Position numbers and translations under genes: made by a program. A DNA stretch of 60,000 nucleotides from Zygnema cylindricum (lineage: Eukaryota > Streptophyta > Zygnematophyceae > Zygnematales > Zygnemataceae), in NCBI GenBank assembly GCA_037447655.1, contig JBBHKE010002135.1:250001-310000 (forward strand), in the 5' to 3' direction. A model generated the notes under the pieces. It searched no databases. It had not been told where the DNA came from and worked only from the letters and a program-made list of their open reading frames with translations. Below, piece by piece: positions 1 to 11,415 of this stretch. Within the stretch, counting starts at the first letter, position 1, and each line of letters opens with the position of its first letter.

Positions 1-235
1 CGTTGTTCCCGCGCGAAAAAATAGTCGAAGCTAAACCCTAAAAGTTTGAAAATGTGCAGGTTTGTATTCGCGCATATGTTTTATGACATCGAAGCGTGTG
101 ACGTGTCACGTGACACGTTCAATCGGAGTTACGTCCCAAAATTTTGGTGTGAACAAGACCCGTTTTCCGATGACTTTTCGGAAAATCATCGGAATGGGCA
201 AAAAGTTACAAATGCTCCGGTGGGTATAGGCTATG
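1..235. other. Unassigned sequence at window edge
   Basis: No gene or recognisable repeat end is visible. It abuts the body of MITE A1 at the point (GAGTCGATATTCC) where copy A4 also carries an insertion, so it may be the end of another element inserted at the same internal site. Open frames here lack any recognisable domain. Confidence 0.3.
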
Positions 236-1513
236 AGTCGATATTCCATACGTGTTATACATTGGGTGGCACCACGTGGATTTTGACCGGATATTTAAAA
301 TCTTTTAAAAATCTTCACACCGACAAATTTCACTTCAAATCTTCACTTGCGTACAATGTAGTTGCGTATCAAGTCACAATGCGACAGAAGTTTTGTACTT
401 TCTGGAAACGCCAGTCTTTTACGCCAGCTCATTTTTTAGGGTTCCTATTTTCGAATATGACGAAAATCCTTTGCCGAAAATAGCGTGACAAAAGTAACTG
501 CGCGACGAAGGACCGTTTCAAGATTACTTTTTTAATTTTCAGTTGCATTTTTTAAAGTACATACCATTTGCAAATTTCGTCAATTTTCGTTGGTTTCCAT
601 CATGACACGTCGCTTATTTGTCCAGCGTGTCACGATTAATTTTTTTCTGTATCTGCCAACCCACCTCCTACACACCTCCTACAGGTACGTTGGCAGCTAC
701 AGAGAAAAATGAAGCGAACGCCTCGCAGATGAACATCCGACGGTCAGAATTACCTCGAAGTTCTTCGGAGAGAATTGACAAGATTCTCTGTAATGTTGTT
801 TCACTTATAAAAACAAAATAAGAGGTACGGTCTAGTACGGATGGTCGCGGATTTATGTAAACTACACCGCGAATCGTAATTAGAGTAATGAAAAAATTAG
901 AGTAAAAAAACAAAAAAAAACAATTAGAGTAATGAACTCTAATTTCTGTGATATAACTTTTTCACAGTCGAAGTTTACTCTAATTTATTTAAGTACTCTA
1001 TATTGGGTTATGTCGGCTATAATTATCCGCGCTGAAATTATGAACACTAAATTACGTAGACGTACAAAATGTGTCAGTCCGTATAGTTTTGACGTCATTA
1101 TGACGCTAGTATTATTTGTCGCGCTGAATGTCAGTTAATGTTCACACTGACGACGATGCTGTCGACGGACGAGAGTTATGCGAACGGCTTTTTTTTCGAT
1201 ATGACTGATTTTTCGTTTAGTCCGATTTCACGTACGAGTGCGATTATATTAAATCATTATTTGTACCTTTTTACTTAAAAAAGTACAGTTTTGCACGGTC
1301 GAAGGTCGTCCGTATTCCACACTATTTAAAACAAACCTATATTACAATTCTGTTACGCTAATTAAACTTACCTAAATTAGAATAATGAAAAAAATAGAAT
1401 CGTTTACTCTATTTGATGTCATAGAGTCGAAATTTCGAGCGACCGAATTAGAGTAATTTACTCTAATTACGATTCGCGGTGTACCCCACTTTTCGACTGA
1501 TGGAACTTGACCC
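236..1513. repeat. MITE family A, copy A1 (interrupted by D1)
   Basis: Non-coding repeat aligning with A2, A3 and A4. The right end reads like the family terminal repeat (reverse complement GGGTCAAGTTCCATCAG) and is followed by TA at 1514-1515. The left end is missing or lies under the unassigned sequence before it. An imperfect hairpin sits near 650-705 (arms CTGTATCTGCCAAC and GTTGGCAGCTACAG). A second MITE, D1, is inserted in its right part. TA targets suggest mobilisation by a Tc1/mariner-like transposase; none is present in the window. Confidence 0.7.
865..1481. repeat. MITE family D, copy D1, nested in A1
   Basis: 617 bp with terminal inverted repeats starting CACCGCGAATCGTAATTAG and ending with their complement. 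It is flanked by TA on both sides (863-864 and 1482-1483). Removing it with one TA restores the A-family sequence TGTAAACTACCCCAC seen uninterrupted in A4 at about 13913, so the insertion site is known to the base. The interior has no coding capacity but shares blocks with D2, F1 and F2 (for example the part around ACCTTTTTACTTAAAAAAGT). Confidence 0.85.
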
Positions 1514-1515
1514 TA

Positions 1516-2161
1516 AGGGTGGCGTTCCATCAGGAAATTCTGTAAACGTACGGTCAACATTACAGAGTGCTACATTTTGATCAGTGTACTATCGCGCAGA
1601 GTCTGTAATCCACGTGTACAAATATGAGTGGTTCTACGTAACATAAGATCGTATTTGAAAATCGTCAAATATTTTTTACACCGACCAACTTCAACTCGAA
1701 ATCGTCATTTGCATACCATGTACGTGTGGACCAGGGTATCGTACCACACAAATTTTGTACTCTTTGCAAATGCTTGTCAGACGCCAGCTCATTATTTTTA
1801 GGGATTCTGCTTTTTCGCGTGACGAATGAGTGCTTCCACAAATAGTGTGAAGAATGGCCGGTAACAAAAAAAATGCAACGACACGTACATTCATTATCCA
1901 ACGTGTCGCGGCTCAATTTTTTCTGTAAATGGTGATGTACCTCGAGAGGAGGTACATCACCATTTACAGACAATTTGGAAGCGAATGCTTCGCACAAATA
2001 TATCCAACGGTCATTCTTTTCTCCCAGACCTTTGGAGAATATTGGCAAGATTCTCTGTAATGCTGTTCGCCTATAAAAACAAAATAATGGGTACGGCGTA
2101 GTACGGAGAGGCCCCGATTTCTGTAAAGAACCTCACTTTTCGTCTGATGGAACGCCACCCT
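1516..2161. repeat. MITE family A, copy A2
   Basis: 646 bp, bounded by AGGGTGGCGTTCCATCAG and its inverted copy, with TA at 1514-1515 and 2162-2163. It lies back to back with A1, sharing one TA. Near 1925-1975 there is a long hairpin with arms of about 21 bp (TCTGTAAATGGTGATGTACCT and its complement) separated by CGAGAGG. Open frames on the minus strand here are shadows of the repeat. Confidence 0.85.
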
Positions 2162-2163
2162 TA

Positions 2164-2817
2164 TTTGTTCGGACCTGTCATGTCCTCAAATTCAATATGT
2201 ATTGGCTGCGATCGAAAATGCTTACCCATTAATGCTTGGAAGTCTTTAATCATTCATTGATTAATATTGTACGATTAATATTGATCAATACATTTTTATT
2301 TTTACGATTGTATAGGAACAATATGAAGAGATAAACAAATAGAATTGCCATGATGATAATTATTGGCGGGAGGAACATGACAAAACAGGGCGGAATCCCT
2401 GAAAAAAAGCAAGAAAATAGAAGTGGCGCAAGTGAAAATGATAGGTTGATTGGTTCAACCAGCACGTAAATTACGCGTGGAAAAATGATTTGGTTCATGA
2501 ATACACGGTATAGTTTAAGTTTGACTTTTTAGTGTGCGAAATCGTCACATGCCAAATCTGTCGTACATACTTTACATTCGTTCCACAAACGAGTAAGCTA
2601 CAGAACAGTACGTGTAAAGAAAACGAACGAATAGTTTTGTCCTTTTTCCTCCGTCGCTTTCCTCCGTCGACAAATAAAAACCCGGGACGTTTTTATCTTC
2701 TGAAGGAACTCCAGAATTTTATAGCCAATTTCCATTTCCCTGCTGATACAGAAAGGTTACTTTGTCACCTCTGCAAAGGAGAAGAGAAGAGTCAAATTAT
2801 AATAAAGCCTCCATTCC
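2164..2817. other. Upstream region of the Hsp70-like gene
   Basis: AT-rich, no recognisable gene. A 102-codon frame at 2532-2840 overlaps the Hsp70 start and has no recognisable domain. The promoter of the next gene should be here, but I cannot point to a convincing TATA box. Confidence 0.4.
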
Positions 2818-4504
2818 ATGTCACCCCAGCCTCATGGTGAACGATACGTCGTCGCACTCGACTTCGGAACCACGTTTTCCGGCGTCGCATTCGCTCGCAA
2901 ATCCTTTCCTGACGATGTTTTCCTCATCCACCATTGGCCGTCGCAGGAAGAGGCTGCGATGCCGTACTGCAAAACGCCAACTGCGCTTTGGTACATGCTG
3001 GACAAACGAGGTGCCTGGGTCGCACGTGCGTGGGGCTGTCCAGCTGTCGCCGGTTTCGCCAAAGAATCCGAAGCTGCAAGGCGTAGCAAATCCAAGGCAG
3101 AAAAACCTGCAGGATATATTCTAAAGAAATTCAAGCTCCAGCTGTCCGATGAAGGGACGCCTGAAATCCACGGCGGGCTTCCCCCCGGTGTTACTGCTGA
3201 CATGGCGATTGCCGACTACTTGCGAGGCATGTCTGCGTTTGTTCTGAACGAGCTGCATAAAACCTTTGGCTCACACGTGCTAATGAAGGAATTAGAGTGG
3301 GCGCTCACTGTGCCAGCTATCTGGGGAGAAAAGGCAAAACAGAAAATGCGCAATCTCACCCGAGAAGCCGGGATGACTGTCGAAGGATCTCCTCCTCTCA
3401 GCATCATTCTGGAGCCAGAGGCGGCCTCCACATATTTCCACCACAAGAAGGCGGTCATAGTGCAGAAAAAAGATAGAATATTGATTCTTGACGCGGGAGG
3501 AGGCACAGTGGACCTTGTGGTTCATGAGAAGGTGGGAGATGGAGCGGAGGTGAGAGAGGTAACAAGGAGCAGTGGAGGACTATGCGGGTCTTCCTACCTT
3601 GACGAGTGTTTTTTTAAACTTTTGGAGCAGGAGATAAGCTGTTTAAAGAGCTGCGTGCTGCAGGATCCGGGCATGCTAGGAAAGTTGTTAAAGCAATGGG
3701 ATGAAATGAAGAGGACATTCAGGTAAAACCATATCGATCTGATCAAAACTCCGAAATTTGTCACAAATCGAGCTACATCTCCCATTGGAGTTCTGTTTCT
3801 TCATTTTGAGATTACTGTGTCTGTGTGTATAGTACTGTAGTCACTATTTTAAAGCACAATCGCAACACATATTTTTTCTCATTATTGTACATGTTTCCCT
3901 ACGGAGATCCAACCGCATGTTTTTTCTTAACAATTGCTGTTTCTGTTTACATAACATGTTGCCTTTTTTTGTTTTCAGTGGTGACGGTCGCCTGAAATAC
4001 TTTGATCTTCCAAACAAGCTTGCCGCTGCTTGGGAGAAAACCGGTGCTGAAGAACCTGATTTTGATTCGATTGAGCTTACAAATAAGGTCTTGGAGGGAA
4101 TGTTTGACCCTGTAGTAAATAAAGTGATCGACCTTGTGGAGGCACAACTTTTAAAAGCTGGGAAATGCAAAGTCATTTTTGCAGTAGGGGGGTTCTCAGG
4201 AAACCCCTATCTCGTTAAGAAATTGGACGAGAAATTCAAAAGTACAGGTCTAGCTGAAGTTGTGGTGCCACCCAATCCCGGTGCTGCCATCTGTCACGGA
4301 GCGCTGCTGCAGAGATTGCATGCGGGCAAAATTCTTTCGCAAGTTGCACGAAAAATGAACGAACGAGCTACTTCGAGCCCCTTTAAGGCTGGTATTCATA
4401 CCTTCTACTCATGCAACAGAGAAGTTAGATGCAACAATGTGTTTTCCGTATTTGTGAGAAATGGAGAAACAACTCTCTCTCCCTCTTCTATCTTTCAGTT
4501 CTAG
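2818..4504 (+). CDS. Hsp70-like ATPase of the HSPA12 type, two exons
   Basis: Actin/Hsp70-fold ATPase, probably cytosolic. Exon 1 is 2818-3722, the intron 3723-3978 (GTAAAA...TTTTCAG, 256 bp) and exon 2 3979-4504; the junction keeps the frame and gives a 476-residue product. The phosphate-1 motif is VALDFGTTFSG near residue 12, phosphate-2 is LDAGGGTVDLV near residue 225, and the adenosine motif FAVGGFSGNPYL is in exon 2. These match the divergent HSPA12 branch, which lacks the classical Hsp70 substrate-binding domain. The ATG at 2818 is chosen because it lies just ahead of the first ATPase strand. The end is odd: after VFSVFVRNGE, where HSPA12 proteins normally continue for about 200 residues, the frame stops soon. 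The stop follows a pyrimidine tract ending TTTCAG (about 4498), so a further intron or a truncation is possible. The kinase-like locus downstream is on the same strand and may once have been part of the same gene. Confidence 0.8.
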
Positions 4505-5382
4505 GAAATAAATAACCATATCTATGTGTTTCACCGAGATGGTCAAATTGTGGCATTCCAATTTAACATTTTACACATGAATTGCCATTCATGAAAATTT
4601 GTTTTCAATTTCAGCAAGAAAATTTTGATGCAAGGAGTTTAAAAACTGTTAGATGGTGCACCTATTTTATTGCCTTTGGCCTCTTCTGCCTAACTGTATG
4701 GCCTCAGAGGATTGTGTGAGAATGAAATTAACCTTAATTTTGTCACATTATGTCACGTCTCATCTTTTCTATGTCATGGAGCGTTTGTTTGTCGTGTTAT
4801 GTTAGCATTTTTTGTCGTGTTTTGTCTAGTTTTGCTACATTTACCTTGTCTAGGTTTTGTCTGGCTTGCAATATATTTTCAGGTTGCATGGCATTGTCAC
4901 ATCACATCACATTTTTGTCTTTGCGCTTTGGTTTGTCTTGTTGCATGATATCACATCCTCTCCCATACTTTCGTCTTGGGACTTATTGGATTTAGAGGGT
5001 AGGGTTTTTCCTGCCGATTTAATCATTTATTTTGCGCTTTTCCTAATGGTTCCGTTGACTTTTCTGTTGGGGTTAAAGTACCAAGGGAAATGTTCGTTTG
5101 TTGAGGAATATTTTGTAGATGGGATCAAATTGAGTCTTGTGGACAACTTATCTCGCATAATCACACATGAGATTGAATTTCAGAGTACCTACTGTTTGTT
5201 GAAGATATGCCAATTTTACACCTTTGGAATCGTCCACTGTTCACTTCTCTCATGCCATCACTTCTTGGTTTGCATTTTTTTCTCGTGGAACGAGCATTGT
5301 CAACTTTAAATATGCCATCATCCGTATGCGTTCAGTGACGTATGATCTTAAGAAACTAATTCCTAAATCTCCGCTGCTGCAG
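4505..5382 (+). other. Spacer or intron between Hsp70-like and kinase-like parts
   Basis: T-rich sequence without a recognisable domain. It ends in TGCTGCAG at 5382, a good splice acceptor for the kinase exon. The stretch 5097-5170 (TTGTTGAGGA...ACACATGA) reappears at about 22919-22980, where it is joined directly to the downstream flank of this locus. It may be an intergenic spacer or one long intron; the sequence alone does not decide. Confidence 0.5.
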
Positions 5383-7121
5383 GCTGGCAGCTATTCCTCT
5401 GGAGACATGTGGCTCATCACCGCAGATGAAATTGCAGCTGCGACTGACAACTTCTCTTCTTCCAACAGGATTGGAAGTGGAGGCTTCGGTGAAGTTTTTA
5501 AGGGGCGTCACATGGTAGTGGATATAGCTGTGAAAAAGATCCTTCCCGGAAGAAAAGTAGATGACAAGTTTAAACAAGAAATTCAACTGCTGAATACGTT
5601 CAGGCACCCGCATATCCTGCTTCTGATTGGTTATGAATGTAGTGGACCCTGTCTAGTGAGTGACTACATGTCAGGAGGCAGCCTTAAAGACTACCTTGAA
5701 GAAAGGGAACGTGCCTTAACTTGGAAGGACAAAGTGCGAATCTATCGAGAAATGGCGTCTGCTGTGGCGTACATGCACAAGCGAAATGTGGTGCGTCGAG
5801 ACTTGAAACCAGTGAATGTGCTTCTCGACGACAGTTAAAAAGCAAAATATGTGATATGGGTTTGGCCAAACTGTGTGAGGGGAACCAGGTGAATGTGTCG
5901 GGCCTACTTGGAACATTCGGCTATATAGATCTCTACATCTCAAGATCCGGTCTTGTGGGTCCCCCTTCGGACACCTATGCCCTTGGACTCATTATTCTGC
6001 AACTGTTGACAGGGATGAAACTTATCCAAGATGTTCATATGTTGTTAGATGAACTTCAGAAAATTTCTCTAGTAAGCCGATGGGGGAAAGACGGCGTTGT
6101 TTTTAACGAGATTATCTGACATTTCTGTTCAAAGTTGGATCCAAGGAGCTCTGCGATGCCTAAAGAGGCCTTACAGGAGATTGTGGGGCTCCTGCTTAGG
6201 TGTTTGGAACCCACCTGGGAATATCGGCCCGACCTCAATGTCTTCCTGTCATCCCTAGAAGAGCTGGAAGTTTTGGCCATCAATGAATCTGAATATGTTT
6301 TGCAGGTGGAAGCAGAAGAAAGAGAAGCTGATGAAAAAAGCAAAAAGCTGCACGAGAATTTTGCCAGGTTGAAGGCAGAATTAGAGGTGAAATATTGTTT
6401 TCTGCAGTCAGACTCCGATTAAAAAAATAACATTATGTTAAGATTTTTTTTTTATGGTTGTTGTCTCATGGCACGTAATGAAAAGCCTTATAGCTTGGAG
6501 TTGTCTTACAGGTCGTCTTAGTGCTGTCCACTAGTATATGGTTTGCGAGATGCACCTGCTGATTTTTTTAATTTGTTAGGTTTTGTTGCCTGGAAATTAA
6601 AGCTATTCTGACGTACCAATTTACTTTTTGTTCTGCAGAAAATGGTTGCTAAACGCGAAGTGCTTGAGCAAGAATTTGTGACTATGCAAGAGCGTGCAGA
6701 AACGTCGAAGAAAATCATGTCAGAATTGCAACAGAAGATATCGTTTTCAATGTTCAATCAGAACTTTGAAAATCTCGCACTTCTCGGAGATGATGTGAAG
6801 CATTTAGGACAGACTATTGTTGCGGAGGAAAAGAAGAAGGTAAACCTACAGTCAGAACTGGAGGCGGTTGAAAAGGACATTACAGAAAAGGAGACTATGG
6901 CTTCTCATTTTGATAAAGATAATGCGGACGAGAGGGAGTCAGCCATGGCTTGATGTGAGAGGCTTCGAATGGAGGCCGCGGAGAAGAAGCGGGAACTAGT
7001 GGCGGCAGTAAATGGGAAACATTCTGTAGATCTGCAAATGCTGGTAAGAGAGGCACGGTTAGGCGATGGAAAAGTAGATGAGTTGCAAAAAAAACATTCG
7101 TTAAGAAGGTCGAAGGTTTGA
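5383..7121 (+). pseudogene. Receptor-like cytoplasmic kinase with coiled-coil tail, decayed
   Basis: Ser/Thr kinase of the plant RLCK type, similar to the kinases of U-box kinase proteins. Visible in order: ITADEIAAATDNF, glycine loop IGSGGFGEVFKG, the ATP lysine in VDIAVKKIL, the catalytic loop, CDMGLAKL at the DFG position, GTFGYID, YALGLIILQLLTG and the C-lobe ending LEPTWEYRPDL. A heptad-rich coiled coil follows across an intron at 6387-6638 (GTGAAA...CTGCAG), continuing as KMVAKREVLEQEF. Lesions: the catalytic HRD reads RRD; one base is missing after LLDDS (near 5836), so the frame changes before the CDMG motif; an in-frame TGA lies at 6117-6119 and another at 6951-6953, after which coiled-coil sequence continues to about 7121. 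In U-box kinases the coiled coil precedes the kinase, so this order is reversed. No start codon is assigned; the first exon may be the Hsp70-like gene upstream. Confidence 0.75.
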
Positions 7122-8110
7122 GCGCCATGATATTAAGGATTGATGATTTGGTTCGCAATAATTTGTCATAAACGAATAGTTAGAGAATCGAAGTGTAGTA
7201 GGTTCCATGAAGCTGTTGGAGAAGGGAATAGTTCTTGTAAGTGTGGGTAGAGTAGTGAATTTTTGGGGCTGACCTCATTGGTTGGTCTCACTCTTGTAAA
7301 TTCTAGAATGTGGTAGGCGACAATGAGGTTTGCAAAATGAGATGGTACTCGAATATTTAACGCGACAGACCTAGAATCCATTGGCTAGACATGGAAAATT
7401 GATGGTAGTAGACAAAAATATATAAAGGTGACAAAAGTAGGAGTAAATCGTCAGCATGACCACGTTTACCATCATTTTTTAAAGGGTCATCCCGGTGGAT
7501 GAAAATTTATTCACATGCCATTCACGTTTGATTGACCCAGTATTTGATTAATTAAACAATCTAAGATAAACTTTTTAGATGTACAATTTTGATTTTCAGC
7601 CAAGTCTCGTACTTGGTCCAAAAATTGCACAAATGCACATCCAAAAGACCATCTCGATGTCTTCCCTTGCTGCTGTTTCTTCTCTTTACATGTATTATGA
7701 AACGACTGCAAATGAGCCAATGAGGAGGTAATTCCTTGTTATTAAAAAATTGGTAAACTAATGACAGTGTCGTTCCGACTATCTTCTCTTAAATGTTTGA
7801 TGGGTTCAATTCAAAGACACTAACACAGAAGAGAGAGGACAAAAGAGAAGAGGGAGAGAGGACAGTGGGAACACATTAGGGCAGGTTCCCAAGAAGGGCA
7901 GATGTCATAATGCTCTCTGCCGTAGGTATTGGGAAAAAACTTAAGTTACTAGCATCAAATTTTTCCTTTTTTCAATTTGAAAAAAAAAGAGAGAATAAAG
8001 CAGTCCTGCCTAGCCAAACCTTCCTTATATTCTGTCCTTTAGGCCCAACTCTCTCCAACCTCCCTCTCCTTCTCCTCACTCCTTCCCTCTCCTCCCTCCC
8101 TCTCCTCCAT
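7086..8110. repeat. Segmental duplication, copy 1, first block
   Basis: Starts at the end of the coiled-coil region and aligns collinearly with 22985-24066: CGAATAGTTAG, TGACCTCATTGGTTG, GATGTACAATTTTGATTTTC, CAGATGTCATAATGCT and the A-rich stretch before the polypyrimidine tract occur in the same order. There are many substitutions, so it is not recent. No gene is seen inside. Confidence 0.75.
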
Positions 8111-8353
8111 CTCACTCCTTCCCTCTCCTTCCTCCCTCTCCCCCCACCCTTTTCAATCCTTCCCTCTCCTTCCTCCCTCTCCCCCCACCCTCTCCTCAAT
8201 CCTTCCCTCTCCTTCCTCCCTCTCCTCACTCTCTCTCTCTCCTTCCCCTCCTTCCTCCCCCCCACCCTCTCCTCAATCCTTTCCTCTCCTCCCTCCCTCT
8301 CCTCCTCCCTCCTTCCCTCTCCTTCCTCCCTCTCATCCCTTCCTCTCCTCCAC
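8047..8353. repeat. Polypyrimidine tract (CTCCTTCCCTCTCC-like)
   Basis: About 300 bp of almost pure C/T on the plus strand, built from imperfect CTCC, TTCC and CCCT units. It gives long, meaningless Ser/Pro/Leu-rich and Arg/Glu-rich frames on the two strands. A shorter CTCTCC tract occupies the same position in the duplicate at 23945-24066, so the tract predates the duplication. Confidence 0.9.
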
Positions 8354-8479
8354 CACAACCGTTCTAGTGTTGTGAAACAGCCTACGACTTCCGCCACGTG
8401 GCAGTGCCTGGACTGTCGATCTGCCATCACTACCAGCCATTTTTTTGTCGCAAAGAACCAACAGATGGACCAATACCGG

Positions 8480-8545
8480 AGAGAGAGAGAGGGAGGGAGG
8501 GAGGGAGGGAGGGAGGGAGGGAGGGAGGGAGGGAGGGTGGGAGGG
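8480..8545. repeat. GGGA microsatellite
   Basis: A short GA run followed by about 14 tandem GGGA units on the plus strand, purine-only, about 130 bp after the polypyrimidine tract. It is absent from the duplicate copy at 24 kb. Confidence 0.9.
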
Positions 8546-10699
8546 AACAAATGTACACAACACTCTCAACGCGTGTCAGCCAAACATCTCTCCAAACTAC
8601 GAGAACTGTCCATAACCGGAAGAATTGTCCATAACTGGAAGCATGTGCTGGACCGAAACTACGATACCACGCAACACCACAACCCTTCGGAGAGGTCAAA
8701 TGTCTCCTCGATCGTCCAAAGCTACTTCGTAGGCCGCAAGCATATTCCCCCGATTTGGAGAGAATGTTCATTTGGTTACTCTTTGATCTCGGACCAACAG
8801 TTGGGTGTGTTGTGAACTTTCGTCCATTGAGTAGATGGCTTCGTAAGTGGACTGTTTAGTATTTGAAATAATTTCTGTAACGAATTCTTCGATATGTGCC
8901 TCAAATAGTGTGACATGTAAAGGTATAAATACTGAGTTTAACTACCAGAGGGTTCACAAATCGTAATGATAACATTTTGGAAAAAACACTTCTTGTACGG
9001 AAACACCTGAAAAGAGAGATGTCATCAGTGGTGGGAATCTTAAACAAAGTCAGAAAAAACCGCAGGATATTTTCTAAAGTTACATTTGAATCCTGGTTTT
9101 GAAAGGTTTGGTTTGCATTTTTTGTTTTTTTCAGCTACCCGATTTCTTTGTTGTTCAAGTATTTGAGCTAATGGTTGGTATAACCTTTCGCTCCGTTCAT
9201 AAGGCTTTTAAATGAAGATTTACTTTCCCGTTTCAATTCAAATACAGGACAAGAAATGAAAAGTACAATACAACATACGGCAGCACTCCATGTTCCTAAG
9301 CGATCCACTTTTTCTTCCCAGAAAGAATTAAGTATAGCATTTAGGAATATGCGCCACAACTTTTCATGTGGTATAAAGCTCCTAATAGAGTTTGTAATAG
9401 GGCTTTTTTTTTTCCAAGCTTGTCAAGATAAAGGACACAAATAACCGCCTGCAAAATCATCATTATAAAAACGAAGTTTTCTAATTGGTTGTAGAGTGTT
9501 TTGTCTTTGAAGTTCCATTTCTTTCAGTGTAAAAGTAGCCCGTCTATTCTGCCAATCGTTGTGTTGTGTCCTCAACACTAAATTGTGATTTTTGGCCAAA
9601 AAAAGTAGCAGCCGAATTAGTGTTATTAACACTAATATCGAAGGACGGTGTAGTATCCTCCCTACAGAAACCAAACCTATGAAGCGGAATTTTCTTCTTT
9701 AACATGAAAAGGAATCATCATTGACTCACAGCGATCCTCCATCATCAATAACTGTACACACTTTAGTATTCCTACCATGCATTTACTAAATATTCATAAA
9801 TATAAGGTTCACTTAACCATCCCAATAAAAATGAATCAAATTCTACAGATGCTGGTAGATTCAAATTCAACAGCTGAGCAGCTGGGGTACGTTTCTTCTA
9901 ACCTTCAATGATCTACCTATGCTTCCTATACCGATTAAGTTCTCTAGTTGTTATCTGGTAATTCCTCTAATACAGTGCCGAAACCTATTTGCGGAAAAGC
10001 TGGTATTGTTTCTCAGAAATGTCAACAATATTAGTCAGCTGTAGTCTGACGTTTATCACGCAAAGTTATGGAGGTTCTTCCGAGACAAGATCCAGGATGA
10101 CAAGGAGTTCAAAATTCAGTTAAGATGAAATGTGTAGTTTTCTGAAACGTAAGTAGCTTTTGATTCTAGCAAGTCTCTAAGAATACCAATAGTGTAAATT
10201 CTGTACTTTAAGTAACCAGCTTCGAATTTAAGAATCTGTGACAGGTGGTGACAGTGTGTCACAATACATTTTAGCCATCCATTGACCAACGAGTACAACC
10301 AGAAAAGCTTAACAATTCGAAATTGGTAGTGATCTACAGTATATACGGCTATGACCAAAATTTCAGCATGGGCAAACATTTGAGCTGTTATGCTCAATAA
10401 TTGCCAACAAGTTTTTTACTGCATTTCGTAACCCCAACAGTAATAAAGTAAGCAATGAAATTGCCTAATTTAACTCCAATATATAGGTGACAGATTATTT
10501 GCAACCAGAAAGTAAACATCCCTTTCAAAACCGAATTATTACGATACCTTCCTAACGTCGATCATGATTTGCAAGAAAGGTTAAGTCTACCTAACCTCCA
10601 CAATAACTGCTTCCACAACTTTGGCTTCTCATGCCAACATTCCTTATCTGCAGTGTTCAAAAAATACAAAACTAAATATAAACTTGTCTATTTATCCAC
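8546..10699. other. Gene-poor sequence present only in copy 1 of the duplication
   Basis: No convincing gene. Together with the GGGA tract it separates the two blocks that are adjacent at 24.07 kb, so it was inserted here or deleted there. A degenerate MITE end may lie at 9615-9652, where a 21-bp palindrome centred on TTATTAA is followed by an ACGGTGTA end. Confidence 0.4.
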
Positions 10700-11312
10700 T
10701 CTACCAGCTCCTTCACGTACCGCATTGTACCGCTCCAGAATCCTGACCAGACCTAAATTGTTTGCTGCATTTTAATTCTATTGGCCCACACCTATTGTAA
10801 TCTAGTTCAGTCACCGGTCAATGAAGTGCGATGGCAGGGACTAATACATCAGATCAAACAAGTCTTGGATTTTCATGCAAAGCGCACTTCTTCCGGATAT
10901 CTCCAGGTACAAATCTACTACAGAATTCTCATACATGAAAAAATATTTCTCAAACTCGAAATCAACTTTTAAAATCGTGTAGAAGTGGACCAAATTTGTA
11001 CAAGTGCTTCGCCATAGATAGTCTAATTGGCCTTCATCTCATTCTCGAAAGCATCACTTTACTTCCGTCTCGCAACAGCTGAAAATCAAATCCTCCATCC
11101 AAGCCTGCAAGTCATCTGCTCCTCCAGCCATATCAGGCATTTGCTCCTCCAGCCATATCATCTGCTCCTCCAGCTATATCAGGCATTTTGCTCATTACCC
11201 CTTTCCAAGACCTGTTCCTGAACGTTCTGACTCTCATCGACACAGCTTTCACTGGACATAACCTAATCCATTGTCTGCAAGTTCTTTGAAATCGACCTTC
11301 TCATTCGGACAA
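10700..11312. repeat. Segmental duplication, copy 1, second block
   Basis: Aligns with about 24066-24628: ATTGTAATCTAGTT, GGGACTAATACATCAGATC, GTAGAAGTGGACCAAATTT, CATCACTTTACTTCC and GGACATAACCT occur in the same order. It holds a small local tandem repeat at about 11117-11187 (three units of CTGCTCCTCCAGCCATATCA-like sequence) that is single in the other copy. Homology ends where MITE-derived sequence begins. Confidence 0.75.
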
Positions 11313-11319
11313 ACCCCGA

Positions 11320-11403
11320 TTTTCCAAATTCTCAATTAGCGTTAATAACGATAATTATTTCTATACGCTAAAAAAACTTCTACTCTAATAACGATTCAAG
11401 GTG
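11320..11403. repeat. Right end of an F/D-type MITE, truncated
   Basis: Sequence AATTAGCGTTAATAACGATA through CTAATAACGATTCAAGGTG matches the right end of the F-type MITEs (compare 19600-19661), but no matching left end is present. It marks the break in the segmental duplication. Confidence 0.55.
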
Positions 11404-11415
11404 TACTGTACTGTA

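Noticed and set aside
46-483. 145-codon frame at the window start
   Set aside because: Most of it lies in MITE A1, and the same sequence in other A copies is not open; no domain.
7910-8815. A 301-codon plus-strand frame and a 192-codon minus-strand frame
   Set aside because: Both are translations of the polypyrimidine and GGGA tracts; composition is pure low complexity.
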